Of a DNA stretch of 64,000 nucleotides, positions 18,028-27,035 are shown one piece after another. Within the stretch, counting starts at the first letter, position 1, and each line of letters starts with the position of its first letter. The translations under genes were made by a program, and so were the position numbers. This DNA comes from a virus. Under the pieces are notes generated by a model. The model was not told where the DNA came from and did not search any database. It was given only the letters and a program-made list of their open reading frames with translations. Location of the stretch: IMG/VR virus record IMGVR_UViG_3300045534_000133, positions 1-64,000 of that record. One strand, written 5' to 3'.

Positions 18028-18512
18028 AACGTGCACCCTTCGTGAAGACGGCGCTTTATCAGAACGTAGGCCTCGTGGGCCTCCGCTGCTGATGGGAAAC
18101 GCGGGGTCTTGTACTGGCGGCCGTTGCTCCAGACGACGCCGACAAACTTGCCGTTCCGGGTTTTCTGGACGCCCAGATACCCCGTTGTGTTTTGTTTGCG
18201 GGGGCGTCGTTCGTTCTGCTGATTTTGCTTGCGCGGCACGTCACGAAGGTTGGACCAGCGACAGTCTGCAGGATTTTGGTTGAGGTGATCGACTTGACCT
18301 TTGGGCCACTCACCGGTCATGTAAAGCCAGATCAGAACGGCGATCTGGCACCGCTTCCCCATGAACTGCGTGCGTTTGCGCCCGTCGGGGTCTTCCCACC
18401 TGCCGCCAACAGCATAACCCGGACGGCCCCGGCCTACCGACTTCACCCACAAAAACTCGCCGGTGAGCGGGTTGTAGCTGGTGGCTGCCCGGATAGCGTC
18501 GGCTTCTGTCAT
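18024..18512 (-). CDS. HNH homing endonuclease with AP2 DNA-binding domain
   Basis: 162 residues. The HNH core is GQVDHLNQNPADCRWSNLRD (His, Asn, His-like order) and the C-terminal AP2 domain is TTGYLGVQKTRNGKFVGVVW to the end. Such free-standing endonucleases are selfish mobile genes. Here it sits between the gpL-like and gpK-like genes with ATGA and GTGA overlaps on both sides, so it is fully integrated into the operon. Local GC looks lower than in neighbouring tail genes, consistent with recent arrival. Confidence 0.88.
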   Translation of the reverse strand: MTEADAIRAATSYNPLTGEFLWVKSVGRGRPGYAVGGRWEDPDGRKRTQFMGKRCQIAVLIWLYMTGEWPKGQVDHLNQNPADCRWSNLRDVPRKQNQQNERRPRKQNTTGYLGVQKTRNGKFVGVVWSNGRQYKTPRFPSAAEAHEAYVLIKRRLHEGCTL

Positions 18513-19039
18513 GCCCCCAAATGGGGCGCCGCAAGGCTCACGGTCAAGCCTATCGACAGCAGGGCCGCAAACAAGCCCGGGAAACGCTCTGGTGTGATCG
18601 TCAACGTGCAGGGCTCGGTGACGATCGACTCGAAAATCAAACGCCCTCGCACCGTGGACGCATCCCATTTCAGTTCCCGCATCGTCAATCCGGGGTACTG
18701 AATCTCGATGACGTTGGGTTGGGACGCCAGCACCACCGTGATGGTGCAGGATGCGGGCCCGGAGAGTTCACGACCGGCCGCCACGATTGCCCGGTCCACG
18801 TTCGGGATTGCGATAGATGCAAAGCCCGGCGCCTCCGCGCTGTCGCCCGGGAGGTCAAGGTCGAACGGCAGCCCCTGATACAGCACGCCGTTCGAGGTGC
18901 AGTCCTGATTGTCGTTCACGACGCGAATAGGGGTCACCATCGACGGGTGAGTGATCTCCAGCAAGACCAGCCAAATCTCGTCTGTGTTTTCAGCGGTCAG
19001 GCTGGCGATCGCCGCCGCAGAAAGCGTGCGAACGGTCAC
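18509..19039 (-). CDS. DUF1833 tail tip protein (gpL-like)
   Basis: 176 residues with the DUF1833 pattern: EIWLVLLEITHP, PIRVVNDNQD, then LYQGLPFDLDLPGD, IAIPNVDRAIV, and TPERFPGLF near the end. Family members are phage tail proteins placed between gpM-like and gpK-like genes, where lambda has gpL. Start is GTG 19039, overlapping the upstream stop. Confidence 0.82.
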   Translation of the reverse strand: MTVRTLSAAAIASLTAENTDEIWLVLLEITHPSMVTPIRVVNDNQDCTSNGVLYQGLPFDLDLPGDSAEAPGFASIAIPNVDRAIVAAGRELSGPASCTITVVLASQPNVIEIQYPGLTMRELKWDASTVRGRLIFESIVTEPCTLTITPERFPGLFAALLSIGLTVSLAAPHLGA

Positions 19040-19392
19040 GGTTTAATCTCCACCTTGAAGTTGACGTAGTAGTTGTCGCCGTCAGCCGGAGTAATCTTCA
19101 CCTTGGAGATGATCTGCATGGTGGCAGCCACCTGTTTTCGGGGGTGCGTCCAGTCGAACACCACCACACCACCGTCGAGCGTGGTGAAATAGAACGTCTC
19201 GAACGTGGCGACCTGCGCGGCCGACATGATCAGCCGAATGTCGATCTGGTCAAACCGGGCGGAGAACCGACGGCGCGACTTCATCGTGCCGCCCTCCATG
19301 GGCGTGCGCAGGACTTGATCGGGTAGGTCTTCCCCATAGCCCTGCTGCAGGACGTATGACGGAAGGGTGCCGGGCCATGTCGGGTTTGGCAT
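19036..19392 (-). CDS. Minor tail protein, gpM-like
   Basis: 118 residues. PTWPGTLPSYVLQQGYGEDL, MKSRRRFSARFDQIDIRLIM, and FYFTTLDGGVVVFDWTHP are typical of the Phage_min_tail (gpM) family, which caps the tape measure at the tail tip. It directly follows the tape measure gene, as in lambda. Confidence 0.85.
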   Translation of the reverse strand: MPNPTWPGTLPSYVLQQGYGEDLPDQVLRTPMEGGTMKSRRRFSARFDQIDIRLIMSAAQVATFETFYFTTLDGGVVVFDWTHPRKQVAATMQIISKVKITPADGDNYYVNFKVEIKP

Positions 19393-22300
19393 TAGCGCCT
19401 CGCGATCTGACGGGAGAGGCCGTAGGTGTCTCGCATCGGGCCGTCCATGTCACCCTCCCGCAACGCGCTTCTGGTTTCGTCGCGGATGAGCATGCTGATC
19501 ATGCGCCGCCCGTCCGGGCCCTTGCTCTCGCTCGTTTCGACAGGGGCCGCCGCGCCAGAGCGCTGATCAATGACGGTGATCTGCACGCCGCCGCCGTCGC
19601 CACTGCCGCCGACACCCAGACGCCCATCAGGGCCCCGCTTGAGCGGCAGCACAGCTTCGGGGCCTGCCTCGAAGGCCAACCCCATGCCGCCCGCCATCGG
19701 GAACAGCACCGGAGAGGCGCCCACGCCACCAAAGGTGTCTCCGAAGGCCGCTCCCTTGACGATCGTACCGACCGCCGTCGCCGCAACCTTGGTCAAGGTG
19801 TCGCCGCCCCCGACTTGGGCCAAGGCTGCGGACGCTGCCATAGCGGACCTCGTCAGGGTCGTCATGGCGCCGGTAGCAGCGGTGGTCGCAACAGCCGCCC
19901 GGGCATCAGCAGTCGATCGAGCCGCTGTGGCAGCGGCATCCCTCGTTGCCTCGGCGATAACAGCGCCAGCCCCGCCGCCACGCGCAGAAGCACGATCGCC
20001 ACGCATGCCGCCCACGGTGTTCTGCAGGAAATCAGTTGCCTGCTCGGCGAACTGCTCTGTGGCCCGCTCCAGAGGACGGACCAGCAGAACGTCGGCGATG
20101 TTGGTGCCGATGCGGGAGACGACGCCTTGGATGACCGACACGAACTTCTCGGCCTCAACCTTGCCGTCTTCAAACAGGTCCGCAAACAGGCTACGGGCGC
20201 CTCCGCCAACCGCGTCTGCCGTGTTGGCGGCGATGCTGGCGATCTCCTCCATAGACTGGGCCTGCTGCTGGATGAGGCGCAGCCGCTCGCTGTTGGCGCG
20301 TACGGACCGCTCCTCCTCCTCGGCGAGTTTGGCACCGGCAGGCAGGAGCCCGTCCCGCACCAGTTCCTCCTCGCGCTGGATGACGGCCGCCTCCTCGCGA
20401 CGGGCGCGACCAACGAGGCCCCGTAGTTCAAGTTGGCGCTCGGCAACGCGCACGCTCTCGGCGTCGGCGTCGCGCCGGTCCTTGGTGATGCGGGCGTCCT
20501 CGTTCGCCTGATCGGCCACCACCCGCGCAATCGCCAGCATGGGGTTTGACGAGCCCTCGGCGGCCTGCCGCCCCTCCTCCATCCGGCCGAACTGTCGGCG
20601 GCTGAACGCATCGCTACCGATGCTGGCGTACCGACCGGCCGCACCCATCGCGTCAACAGACTCGGCGTTGGCGGCAGCTTCCCGGGCAGCGTTTCGGCTG
20701 TTGAACCGGATACGGGCTCCGGTCACGTCTCCGCCGTCGCTGGCCAGCACCGCCTCCTCTGCCCGCTGCCGGGCGAGATCGACGGCATAGCCGCGCTGGC
20801 CCGACACAAGGGCAGCAGACGCCGCCGCCTCGACCCCGGCCTCATTCTGGGCGTTCAGCAGGCTCTGCGCATTGGCAGTGGCCCGTTGGGCGACAATCAG
20901 GCGCTCCAGCGCTTGCCGGTACTTCTCGGTCGCCTCGGTGATCTTGTCGTCTTGTATCGTGCCGAAGTTCTGGAACCGGAACTGGGCGGTCTGCTCTGCG
21001 ATGCGCGCATTGTCCATGGCGAGGCGCCCGCGCCCAGCCGCAACCGTCCGGCCTTCCTCTGCTGTCGCCTGCTGGCCAAGAGTCTCGATTGAACCTTGAG
21101 TTTGGGCAACCGCGCCAGCGACGCCGATGTTAACAAAATCCTGCTCTGTGGCGCCGGTGTAGCCAGCTTCATCGAACGCGCGGAAGGCGCGTGCCGCCGC
21201 CGTGCCGATGGCAGTACCACCCCCCCCGCCGCCGATCTCGCGGCCACGGAGAGCGTCCTGCGCAGAGTCCTGCATGCGCGTGTATGGGGTGCGGGAAAGG
21301 CTCTCCTGTGCCGCCACGGCCGCGCGCCGTCGATCGCGCAGTTCCGCCAAGCGTTCAGCCTTGCGGGGCGTCCCGTCTGGCAGGCTTTCCACGTCGCGGA
21401 TATCAGCATCAATGTCTGCGATCTGAGCAGAACTTCCCGATGTGAGAAGCGCCTGCCCTCGCTGCACCATACCAGAAGTGTTTGGGTCCGAAGCAGGAGT
21501 GGCAGGAGCGTCTGGCAGGGGGCGACCTTGAGAATCCACTGGGCGGCGCGTGACCGGGTCCAGAAGGCGGCCTTGGCTGTCCCGGCTTGTTATGTGCAGG
21601 TGAGGCCCGGTAGTCGAGTTCCCGCTATTGCCTGTCCGGGCCAGCATTTCCCCGGCTCTGAACTCCTGCCCCCGTCTCCAGTTGTCCCCCTCGATATTCT
21701 GGAGGTGGGCGTAGTAGTCAGTGGAGCCGTCTTCGTAGCGAACGGTCAAGGCGTTGCCGCCGGGCGTGCGGTTGAACGGGTCGGAATTAAAGTCCGTGAC
21801 TACGCCGTTGGCAAGGGCACGCAACGGGGTGCCTACCGGCGCGGCATAATCGTAGCCAGTATGGACCCTGTTGCCGGGACGGGCTGCACCGGGCCGACCT
21901 TCGGGACCGGGCATGCGTCCACCAGCGATCGGAAGCCCGCCTCGCAAACCCCGGGGGCCGCCATTAGCCCGGTCTTGCTCCTCTTGATCAATAGACCGCT
22001 GGACCAGATCGTTGTATTGGTCGCCCATCCCACCGGGCGCCGTACGCAAAAGCAGATACTCAAGGCCGCGCGCTTCGATGCCGCGCTTGGCGTCATCGAA
22101 ACCCTTGGCAATGGCATTAGATATGGCCGCAGAGAACTTGTTCAGACCGGACTCCTCGGCCAGCGAATCGAAGAAATCGCCAGCGGCCCGCCCCATGTTG
22201 GTGAAGGCAGCCTCCGAGGTCTGCTCCATGTCGCCGATATCTTTCCGAACCTGCTCTGAGGTGCGATTGATTGCGGCGATGAAGTCGTCTGAAAACAGGT

Positions 22301-23450
22301 TCCCGTCAGCGGCCATCTGCTTGATAGCTTCGATCGGAAGGTTCAGCCCGTCAGCAAGGCGGCTTGCCAGTTCGGGTGACTGATCGAGAAGGGTGTTGAG
22401 TTCTCCAAGTTCGACGCGACCGTCCTTGAAGGCCGAAGCGACCTTGTTGCCCAGTTGCTCAAAATCTGCCGCTCTGGCACCGCCGATCTGGTCAATCAGG
22501 GCAAGCGTGGAACCAAAGGTGTCCATGTCCTGTGCCGACGAGTCGAGCGGGGCCCTTTCGAGCCCCACGCGCAGGGCCCGCTGATCACCGCGCTCTGAAC
22601 CACTAAACCGGGCCGCTCGACTGACGCCCTCGATCGCCTCGGCGGCTGCAGCGCTGGACCCGGTGATCGAAACCAGTCGGCGCTCCAGCAGTTCCGCGTC
22701 GTCGGCAGCCTTGATGGCAGCCTCCGCAGTGGCCTTCAAAACCATGACGAGGCCAACGCCCAGCGCGGCCCCTGCAGAGCGACCAACGATCGAGAGTAGG
22801 TTCATGCCGCTCGCGGCCCGGCCTACCGCCGTGCTGGCCGCCCCTGCGGCTTGGGTGGTGTCGTCAAGGGCGTCCGTGATGCCGCCGCGTCCCTGTGAGT
22901 TACCAGCCGCTCCGGTAATGGCGCCAGCCACCGCGTTACCAGTGACCCCCGCACCGATCGCAGCGACAGGGTTCTGTCGAACGGCAGCAGCTTGCAAAGC
23001 AGCCTGCTCTGCCGCCGATGCCGACGCTCTGCGCGCCACCTGACCGTCAGCCCAGTCGGCCATGGCCTGATCAGCGTACCAGCCCCCAGACTTGGCCTGA
23101 ACAGGCATTGGGGCAGACGGGATATTGACGGGCGACACCGCGCCCGGCGTAGCGGCAGCAGGTGTCGGCTTCGGCGCCGTCGCCAGCATAGTCTGGGCTT
23201 GTTGAGCCTTGGCGGCGCTCTCGGCGACACGCTCGTTGGCCTTGGCCAGCGCTTCGGCGGCCTGCGCCGTCTGGTTCAGCTTCTGGGCATCCGATGACGC
23301 GCCCTGCGCCATGCCGGAAGTGGCCTGTTGGGCCTGCCCGGCGGCCGTACCGACACCCTTGAGGCTTTCGGCAACCGCCTCTGCGGCCTCCTGAGCCTTG
23401 AGTAGCGGGCCCGTGTCGATCGCAAAGCCCAGCGGGGCAATATCAGCCAT
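19392..23450 (-). CDS. Tape measure protein with M23 peptidase domain
   Basis: 1352 residues, which at the usual ~0.15 nm per residue suggests a tail of about 200 nm. N-terminal Gln/Ala coiled coil, hydrophobic region near 217-235, then the tape-measure N-terminal domain (ERRLVSITGSS, VASAFKDGRVELGELNTLLD). Residues ~525-645 form a LytM/M23 zinc peptidase with both metal motifs: HTGYDYA (HxxxD) and GPHLHI (HxH). The rest is long Glu/Arg/Ala coiled coil with a hydrophobic segment near the C-terminus. Start ATG 23450 overlaps the chaperone extension stop by 8 bases. Confidence 0.93.
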   Translation of the reverse strand: MADIAPLGFAIDTGPLLKAQEAAEAVAESLKGVGTAAGQAQQATSGMAQGASSDAQKLNQTAQAAEALAKANERVAESAAKAQQAQTMLATAPKPTPAAATPGAVSPVNIPSAPMPVQAKSGGWYADQAMADWADGQVARRASASAAEQAALQAAAVRQNPVAAIGAGVTGNAVAGAITGAAGNSQGRGGITDALDDTTQAAGAASTAVGRAASGMNLLSIVGRSAGAALGVGLVMVLKATAEAAIKAADDAELLERRLVSITGSSAAAAEAIEGVSRAARFSGSERGDQRALRVGLERAPLDSSAQDMDTFGSTLALIDQIGGARAADFEQLGNKVASAFKDGRVELGELNTLLDQSPELASRLADGLNLPIEAIKQMAADGNLFSDDFIAAINRTSEQVRKDIGDMEQTSEAAFTNMGRAAGDFFDSLAEESGLNKFSAAISNAIAKGFDDAKRGIEARGLEYLLLRTAPGGMGDQYNDLVQRSIDQEEQDRANGGPRGLRGGLPIAGGRMPGPEGRPGAARPGNRVHTGYDYAAPVGTPLRALANGVVTDFNSDPFNRTPGGNALTVRYEDGSTDYYAHLQNIEGDNWRRGQEFRAGEMLARTGNSGNSTTGPHLHITSRDSQGRLLDPVTRRPVDSQGRPLPDAPATPASDPNTSGMVQRGQALLTSGSSAQIADIDADIRDVESLPDGTPRKAERLAELRDRRRAAVAAQESLSRTPYTRMQDSAQDALRGREIGGGGGGTAIGTAAARAFRAFDEAGYTGATEQDFVNIGVAGAVAQTQGSIETLGQQATAEEGRTVAAGRGRLAMDNARIAEQTAQFRFQNFGTIQDDKITEATEKYRQALERLIVAQRATANAQSLLNAQNEAGVEAAASAALVSGQRGYAVDLARQRAEEAVLASDGGDVTGARIRFNSRNAAREAAANAESVDAMGAAGRYASIGSDAFSRRQFGRMEEGRQAAEGSSNPMLAIARVVADQANEDARITKDRRDADAESVRVAERQLELRGLVGRARREEAAVIQREEELVRDGLLPAGAKLAEEEERSVRANSERLRLIQQQAQSMEEIASIAANTADAVGGGARSLFADLFEDGKVEAEKFVSVIQGVVSRIGTNIADVLLVRPLERATEQFAEQATDFLQNTVGGMRGDRASARGGGAGAVIAEATRDAAATAARSTADARAAVATTAATGAMTTLTRSAMAASAALAQVGGGDTLTKVAATAVGTIVKGAAFGDTFGGVGASPVLFPMAGGMGLAFEAGPEAVLPLKRGPDGRLGVGGSGDGGGVQITVIDQRSGAAAPVETSESKGPDGRRMISMLIRDETRSALREGDMDGPMRDTYGLSRQIARR

Positions 23451-23829
23451 CGGTCGCCCCTCCATCCTTGTCATCGCCCCGACGCATAGAATCGAGCGCC
23501 CGGATGGTCCTTATCTCCCACGGAGAGAGCGGGTCGTCCATGTTCTGGCAGCGGGCCGCGATTTCCATGTGCGATATCGCCTGCCCGCCACTGAAACCGG
23601 CCTCGCGGCCCTGATCTAGGTCAACGAAAACAGACCAGAGGTGGAACGCCTCGACAGGCAGCACCGCCTCCTCCTCGGGCACAACCGCCTTGTGCTTCCC
23701 GGCGGCGATGAGAGCCTTTTTGGCAACCGCCCAGTGGTCGTTGACCGAAGCCCCGTCCGAGGTCGCAACGCGCGCCCTGAACTTCTGGCGGCCGTAGGCA
23801 AGGGTGCGGCCTACGACGCCTTCATAAAA
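23443..23829 (-). CDS. Tail chaperone extension (gpT-like), probably made by -1 frameshift
   Basis: The independent reading would start at GTG 23682 (79 residues), but the same frame is open back to about 23850, before the stop of the upstream chaperone gene. Reading -1 from there gives RFYEGVVGRTLAYGRQKF and continues without a stop into FHLWSVFVDLDQG and ISHMEIAARCQNM, sequence typical of the second tail chaperone. The best slip point is the TTTT at 23829-23826 (GCT TTT A), where a Phe tRNA can re-pair. This mirrors lambda G/GT between tube and tape measure genes. Confidence 0.7.
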   Translation of the reverse strand, partial: FYEGVVGRTLAYGRQKFRARVATSDGASVNDHWAVAKKALIAAGKHKAVVPEEEAVLPVEAFHLWSVFVDLDQGREAGFSGGQAISHMEIAARCQNMDDPLSPWEIRTIRALDSMRRGDDKDGGATDG

Positions 23830-24248
23830 GCGACCCGGCGGGCGATGAACTGGTCAGCCTGATCGCGGCTGATCGGGTAGGCGCGCAGGAACCGGGAGAT
23901 GGTGGCCGCATCGCAGGGCGCCTCGGTGCCGTCGGAAAGCTGCACATTCCAGCCCTTGATCATGCCAGCGAGGAACAGCACGGCGTCCTCGTCGGCATCG
24001 TCCGCGCGCTGCTCGTCGGTGCGCTCACCAAGGCTGGAGCGCTCGATCTGACGCTTGCGCTGCAGGCGGTTCTGGGTGCGGTAGGCCTTGCTGTCAGGGC
24101 CATAGAGGGTGAAAACGACGGGCTTTCCGTCCTGCCGCTTGAGCGGCGTGCCGTCGGCGCGAATGACGGGCATGTCCACGCCAGATTCTGACATGGTGAC
24201 CGTGTCGAGGCCGGGCGCGTGGAATCCGAGTTCGGTGGGTTTCGTCAT
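23811..24248 (-). CDS. Tail assembly chaperone (gpG-like)
   Basis: 145 residues. Contains VVFTLYGPDSKAYRTQNRLQ, an LAGMIKGWNVQL segment and ISRFLRAYPISRDQADQFI, the pattern of siphophage tail assembly chaperones that coat the tape measure before tube polymerisation. It lies between tube protein and tape measure. Near its 3' end translation may slip to make the longer GT-type protein. Confidence 0.82.
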   Translation of the reverse strand: MTKPTELGFHAPGLDTVTMSESGVDMPVIRADGTPLKRQDGKPVVFTLYGPDSKAYRTQNRLQRKRQIERSSLGERTDEQRADDADEDAVLFLAGMIKGWNVQLSDGTEAPCDAATISRFLRAYPISRDQADQFIARRVAFMKAS

Positions 24249-24272
24249 GGTGGTCCTGTTTCCTAAACGGTT

Positions 24273-24300
24273 GAGTGGCGGGTCTGGCCCCCCGCCACTC
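24273..24300 (-). terminator. Hairpin after the tail tube gene
   Basis: A 10-bp perfect stem (arms 24273-24282 and 24291-24300) with 8-base loop in the gap between tube protein and chaperone genes. There is no clear T-run, so it is probably an attenuator that lowers chaperone expression relative to the abundant tube protein. Confidence 0.55.
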
Positions 24301-24333
24301 CATAATCCCCCACGCGCGGCCAGCGCGGTTCGG

Positions 24334-25578
24334 TTACGTCAGGTTGCTGCGCTGGATGACCAGCGTGCTGGTGTCGAAGCCGGTCCCCGACTTAACGGTT
24401 GCCTGATACGGGAACTGGACGATCACGCCGCCCTCGGGCCCGATCTGCTTTTGAGCGCCCATCAGCTTGACGCGCTGCATGTTGAACGCGAGGAAGTCCG
24501 AGTTGGCCACGGCGCCCGGGACGAGCGCGGCGATCTCGACTTCGGTTTCGTTGAGGAAGGCGGCGATCAGGCTCTGGCTTTCGAGGAAGGCCGTAACCAT
24601 GCCGGTCACGGTCGTGCGGCCGTAGAAAATGTCGGGCACAAAGCGTGGGCCGATCACAGGCGGGGCCGACAGGTTGAGGTTCACGTTCACGTCGAAGCCG
24701 GTGATGATGGCCTGATCGACACCGGCGACACGGATGCTGCCGCCGATACCGTTGACGATGCCGGTCGAGCCTGCAGCCACCGGTGCCGTGAAGTAGGGCG
24801 CAGAGGCCCCGGTCAGAATCTCGGGCTTGCGGCCCGCAAAGTCGAAACCGACAGTGGCGTTGCCGTTCGGCGCAACACGGAAGCTGCCCCCGCCCACGCG
24901 CACGCCGGTGAACAGTTCCGACACGTCGATATCGTCGTAGGACTGCTCGATCGTGAACGACGGCTTGAGAACGCCGTTGGTGATCTTGAGGCCGACGACC
25001 TCCATGGTGAAAGTGGCATGCGTCGGGGCCGCCAGCATGGTCAGTTCCGCATTGCAGAACGTGAAGTCCATGGTCGTCGCGGTGATCGCCGTGATGCGCA
25101 GGTAGTTGTTCAGCAGTGAAGTCGCCGCCGGACCGGCTGGCAGAGCCGTGAACCGGACGATATCGCCAACCCGGAAGCCCACAGTGATCAGAGAGCCGCC
25201 CGACGCACCAAAGGTGGCGCGGAAAACCCCGCCGCCCGACACAGTGAAGGCGACGTTCGGGGTGGTCCAGACCGTCTGGGTCATCGACAGGGCAGTGCCC
25301 CACGTCGAGCGCATCAGCGCTGCCAGCAGGAGATCGTAGCTGACGGTCGAGAGTTCGCCTTGGATGCCACCGGCGACGCCGAAAGTGCCGTGGCGCACGT
25401 CGGAAACCTGCTGATCAGCCCGCACCTCGTTGGACGCGAAGGCGGCCTTGGTGCCAGCCAGCGACGAGGACACACGACGGGTGCGCTGCGCGGTTACAAG
25501 ACCGGTTGCGGCGGCCGTGCCAAAGGTGGTTTCAGCGCCGACAGTGATAGTCGCGCCAACATTCGGTTGGATGGGCAT
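24334..25578 (-). CDS. Major tail (tube) protein
   Basis: 414 residues, beta-rich, beginning MPIQPNVGATITVGAETTFG as in tube proteins of the Phage_tube_2 type, with YDLLLAALMRSTWG and a C-terminal region containing FLNETEVEIAALV and VQFPYQATVKSG. An internal segment of ~75 residues (FRVGDIVRFTALPAG, then LRITAITATTMDFTF) looks like an inserted beta domain that may decorate the tail; the tail terminator encoded next has a similar insert. Position before the chaperones supports the call. Confidence 0.9.
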   Translation of the reverse strand: MPIQPNVGATITVGAETTFGTAAATGLVTAQRTRRVSSSLAGTKAAFASNEVRADQQVSDVRHGTFGVAGGIQGELSTVSYDLLLAALMRSTWGTALSMTQTVWTTPNVAFTVSGGGVFRATFGASGGSLITVGFRVGDIVRFTALPAGPAATSLLNNYLRITAITATTMDFTFCNAELTMLAAPTHATFTMEVVGLKITNGVLKPSFTIEQSYDDIDVSELFTGVRVGGGSFRVAPNGNATVGFDFAGRKPEILTGASAPYFTAPVAAGSTGIVNGIGGSIRVAGVDQAIITGFDVNVNLNLSAPPVIGPRFVPDIFYGRTTVTGMVTAFLESQSLIAAFLNETEVEIAALVPGAVANSDFLAFNMQRVKLMGAQKQIGPEGGVIVQFPYQATVKSGTGFDTSTLVIQRSNLT

Positions 25579-25591
25579 GGTGGCAAGCCTC

Positions 25592-26233
25592 CTAGTTCTC
25601 GGTCCATGCCGTCACCGATGCAGTGACGGCGCATGCTGTCCAGACCGATTCCTCATTCAGGGGGGCCTGATCAGCAGACGCCACCTTCCCTACGTTCCCC
25701 CCGAACGAAAGTCCGGTGCCGGGGCGGTAGAGTTCCAAGAGTCGGCCTGCCATAGATTCGATGCCCAGAGTGCCTTGACCGGACGGCCATTGCAATGTCA
25801 GCGACAGAAGCAGGTCATGGCGCCATTGACCGCCAAACAGAACGGGCTGTCCGCCGATGCGCCGGAACACCTCACTGATGAAAGGCACGCCCTCGACCGG
25901 GTGGAAAGTCTCGCGCTCCCACGCCACCTGCGGCATGTAGGCGGTCACGCTGCCGCCTGTCACGCTTTGGTTGGTCAGGGCCCGGCCGAACGTCAGCGTG
26001 TTGCCAGCCACACCCTCCAGCCGATGAAGGCCGTTATTTGCCGCAGAGAAGCCCGCCAGAACCACATAATCGCCCGGCGCGTGCCCATCAGCCCCAAAGT
26101 CCTTCCCTGCCGCTGTGAGCGTGTCTCCGGCGATTACAGCGCTGCCCGGGATAGCCGACACCGGAAGGGACAGCGTCAACAGCCGGGCCCGGGCCGCCGC
26201 ACGCATGTTTGGAATGATCTTGCGCGCCGTCAT
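25592..26233 (-). CDS. Tail terminator-like protein (gpU-like) with inserted beta domain
   Basis: 213 residues, longer than the usual ~130. The flanks (PNMRAAARARLLTL at the start; RRIGGQPVLFGGQWRHDLLL, LGIESMAGRLLELY and VTASVTAWT at the end) fit tail-terminator proteins. Residues ~30-95 appear to be an insert (GDTLTAAGKDFGADGH, YVVLAGFSAANNGLHRLEG) resembling the insert in the tube protein. The next gene upstream is the gpZ/HK97 gp10-like protein, with a 4-base overlap. Confidence 0.7.
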   Translation of the reverse strand: MTARKIIPNMRAAARARLLTLSLPVSAIPGSAVIAGDTLTAAGKDFGADGHAPGDYVVLAGFSAANNGLHRLEGVAGNTLTFGRALTNQSVTGGSVTAYMPQVAWERETFHPVEGVPFISEVFRRIGGQPVLFGGQWRHDLLLSLTLQWPSGQGTLGIESMAGRLLELYRPGTGLSFGGNVGKVASADQAPLNEESVWTACAVTASVTAWTEN

Positions 26234-26664
26234 GCCGCCAGCCCCTTCGCAGTAGCCTCAACGATTGCGGGCCAGCGCTTCACATTGTTCGTGACGTAAA
26301 ACCGACCGGCCTGATTGTAGTTTCGCCCCAGACTGTCCATGCCCACAAAGCCATACTCGATGCGGCGGGCATAGACGCAGGCGTTGGTGTAATAGATCGT
26401 CGAGCCCAGTTCCAGCGTCTCGACCTGAACCGCGAAATCGGCCATGGCCAGCGCGCCACCCGGGTCCAGCGAAACATCAGCCTTGGCCGGGGGTATGTCG
26501 CCGATGCTCGGCTGCCAGCTTCCGCGCAGGAACCCCGTGTCGACCGGCGTCGAGGTCACCACGTCAAAGGCCAGAGTGTAGGCAGACTGACGAGCGACCG
26601 CCTTGAGATCGGCCTCGACTTGCGAAAGCCACTTTTGGATACCGGCGTTGTACTCGACCGTCAC
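26230..26664 (-). CDS. HK97 gp10-like tail completion protein
   Basis: 144 residues. PVDTGFLRGSWQPS, followed by STIYYTNACVYARRIEYGF and NQAGRFYVTNNVKRWP, is the signature of the HK97-gp10_like family, which joins tail to head. Overlaps neighbours by 4 bases on both sides. Confidence 0.87.
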   Translation of the reverse strand: MTVEYNAGIQKWLSQVEADLKAVARQSAYTLAFDVVTSTPVDTGFLRGSWQPSIGDIPPAKADVSLDPGGALAMADFAVQVETLELGSTIYYTNACVYARRIEYGFVGMDSLGRNYNQAGRFYVTNNVKRWPAIVEATAKGLAA

Positions 26665-27035
26665 TTGCCGATCAGGACGCGGAAATAAATCACGGCGTCG
26701 CCATCAGGGTCGTAAACCACGGCGTCCACGATCTTCCAGTCCTGCCCCTTCCAGCGCACACGATCTCCCCCCATCGGCGTGTAGCCTTCGGGGAAGACGT
26801 GCAGTTCCTCCATGCCCGCCGTGATCTGCGTGCCGTCGCGAAACGACCACGATCGGCCCGGGGGCAAGCCGACCGCCCAGCGAACCCACGAGCCCGAAGC
26901 CGACGCTGTGGTCCGTTGCTGCGTGACCGGGTCTTTGCCGGTTTGGCCAGCCTGCCGGGTGAACGTCGCCTGTACGCCTTTGGACTTGATCAGGCGGCCG
27001 GTCGTCGCACGCAGGCGGTCATACAGGGCAACCAT
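26661..27035 (-). CDS. Head-tail adaptor / head closure protein
   Basis: 124 residues. LYDRLRATTGRLIKSKG at the start and VFPEGYTPMGGDRVRWKGQD with WKIVDAVVYDP near the end are the usual layout of phage head-closure (stopper) proteins of the lambda FII type. Start ATG 27035 overlaps the previous stop by one base (TGATG). Confidence 0.72.
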   Translation of the reverse strand: MVALYDRLRATTGRLIKSKGVQATFTRQAGQTGKDPVTQQRTTASASGSWVRWAVGLPPGRSWSFRDGTQITAGMEELHVFPEGYTPMGGDRVRWKGQDWKIVDAVVYDPDGDAVIYFRVLIGK

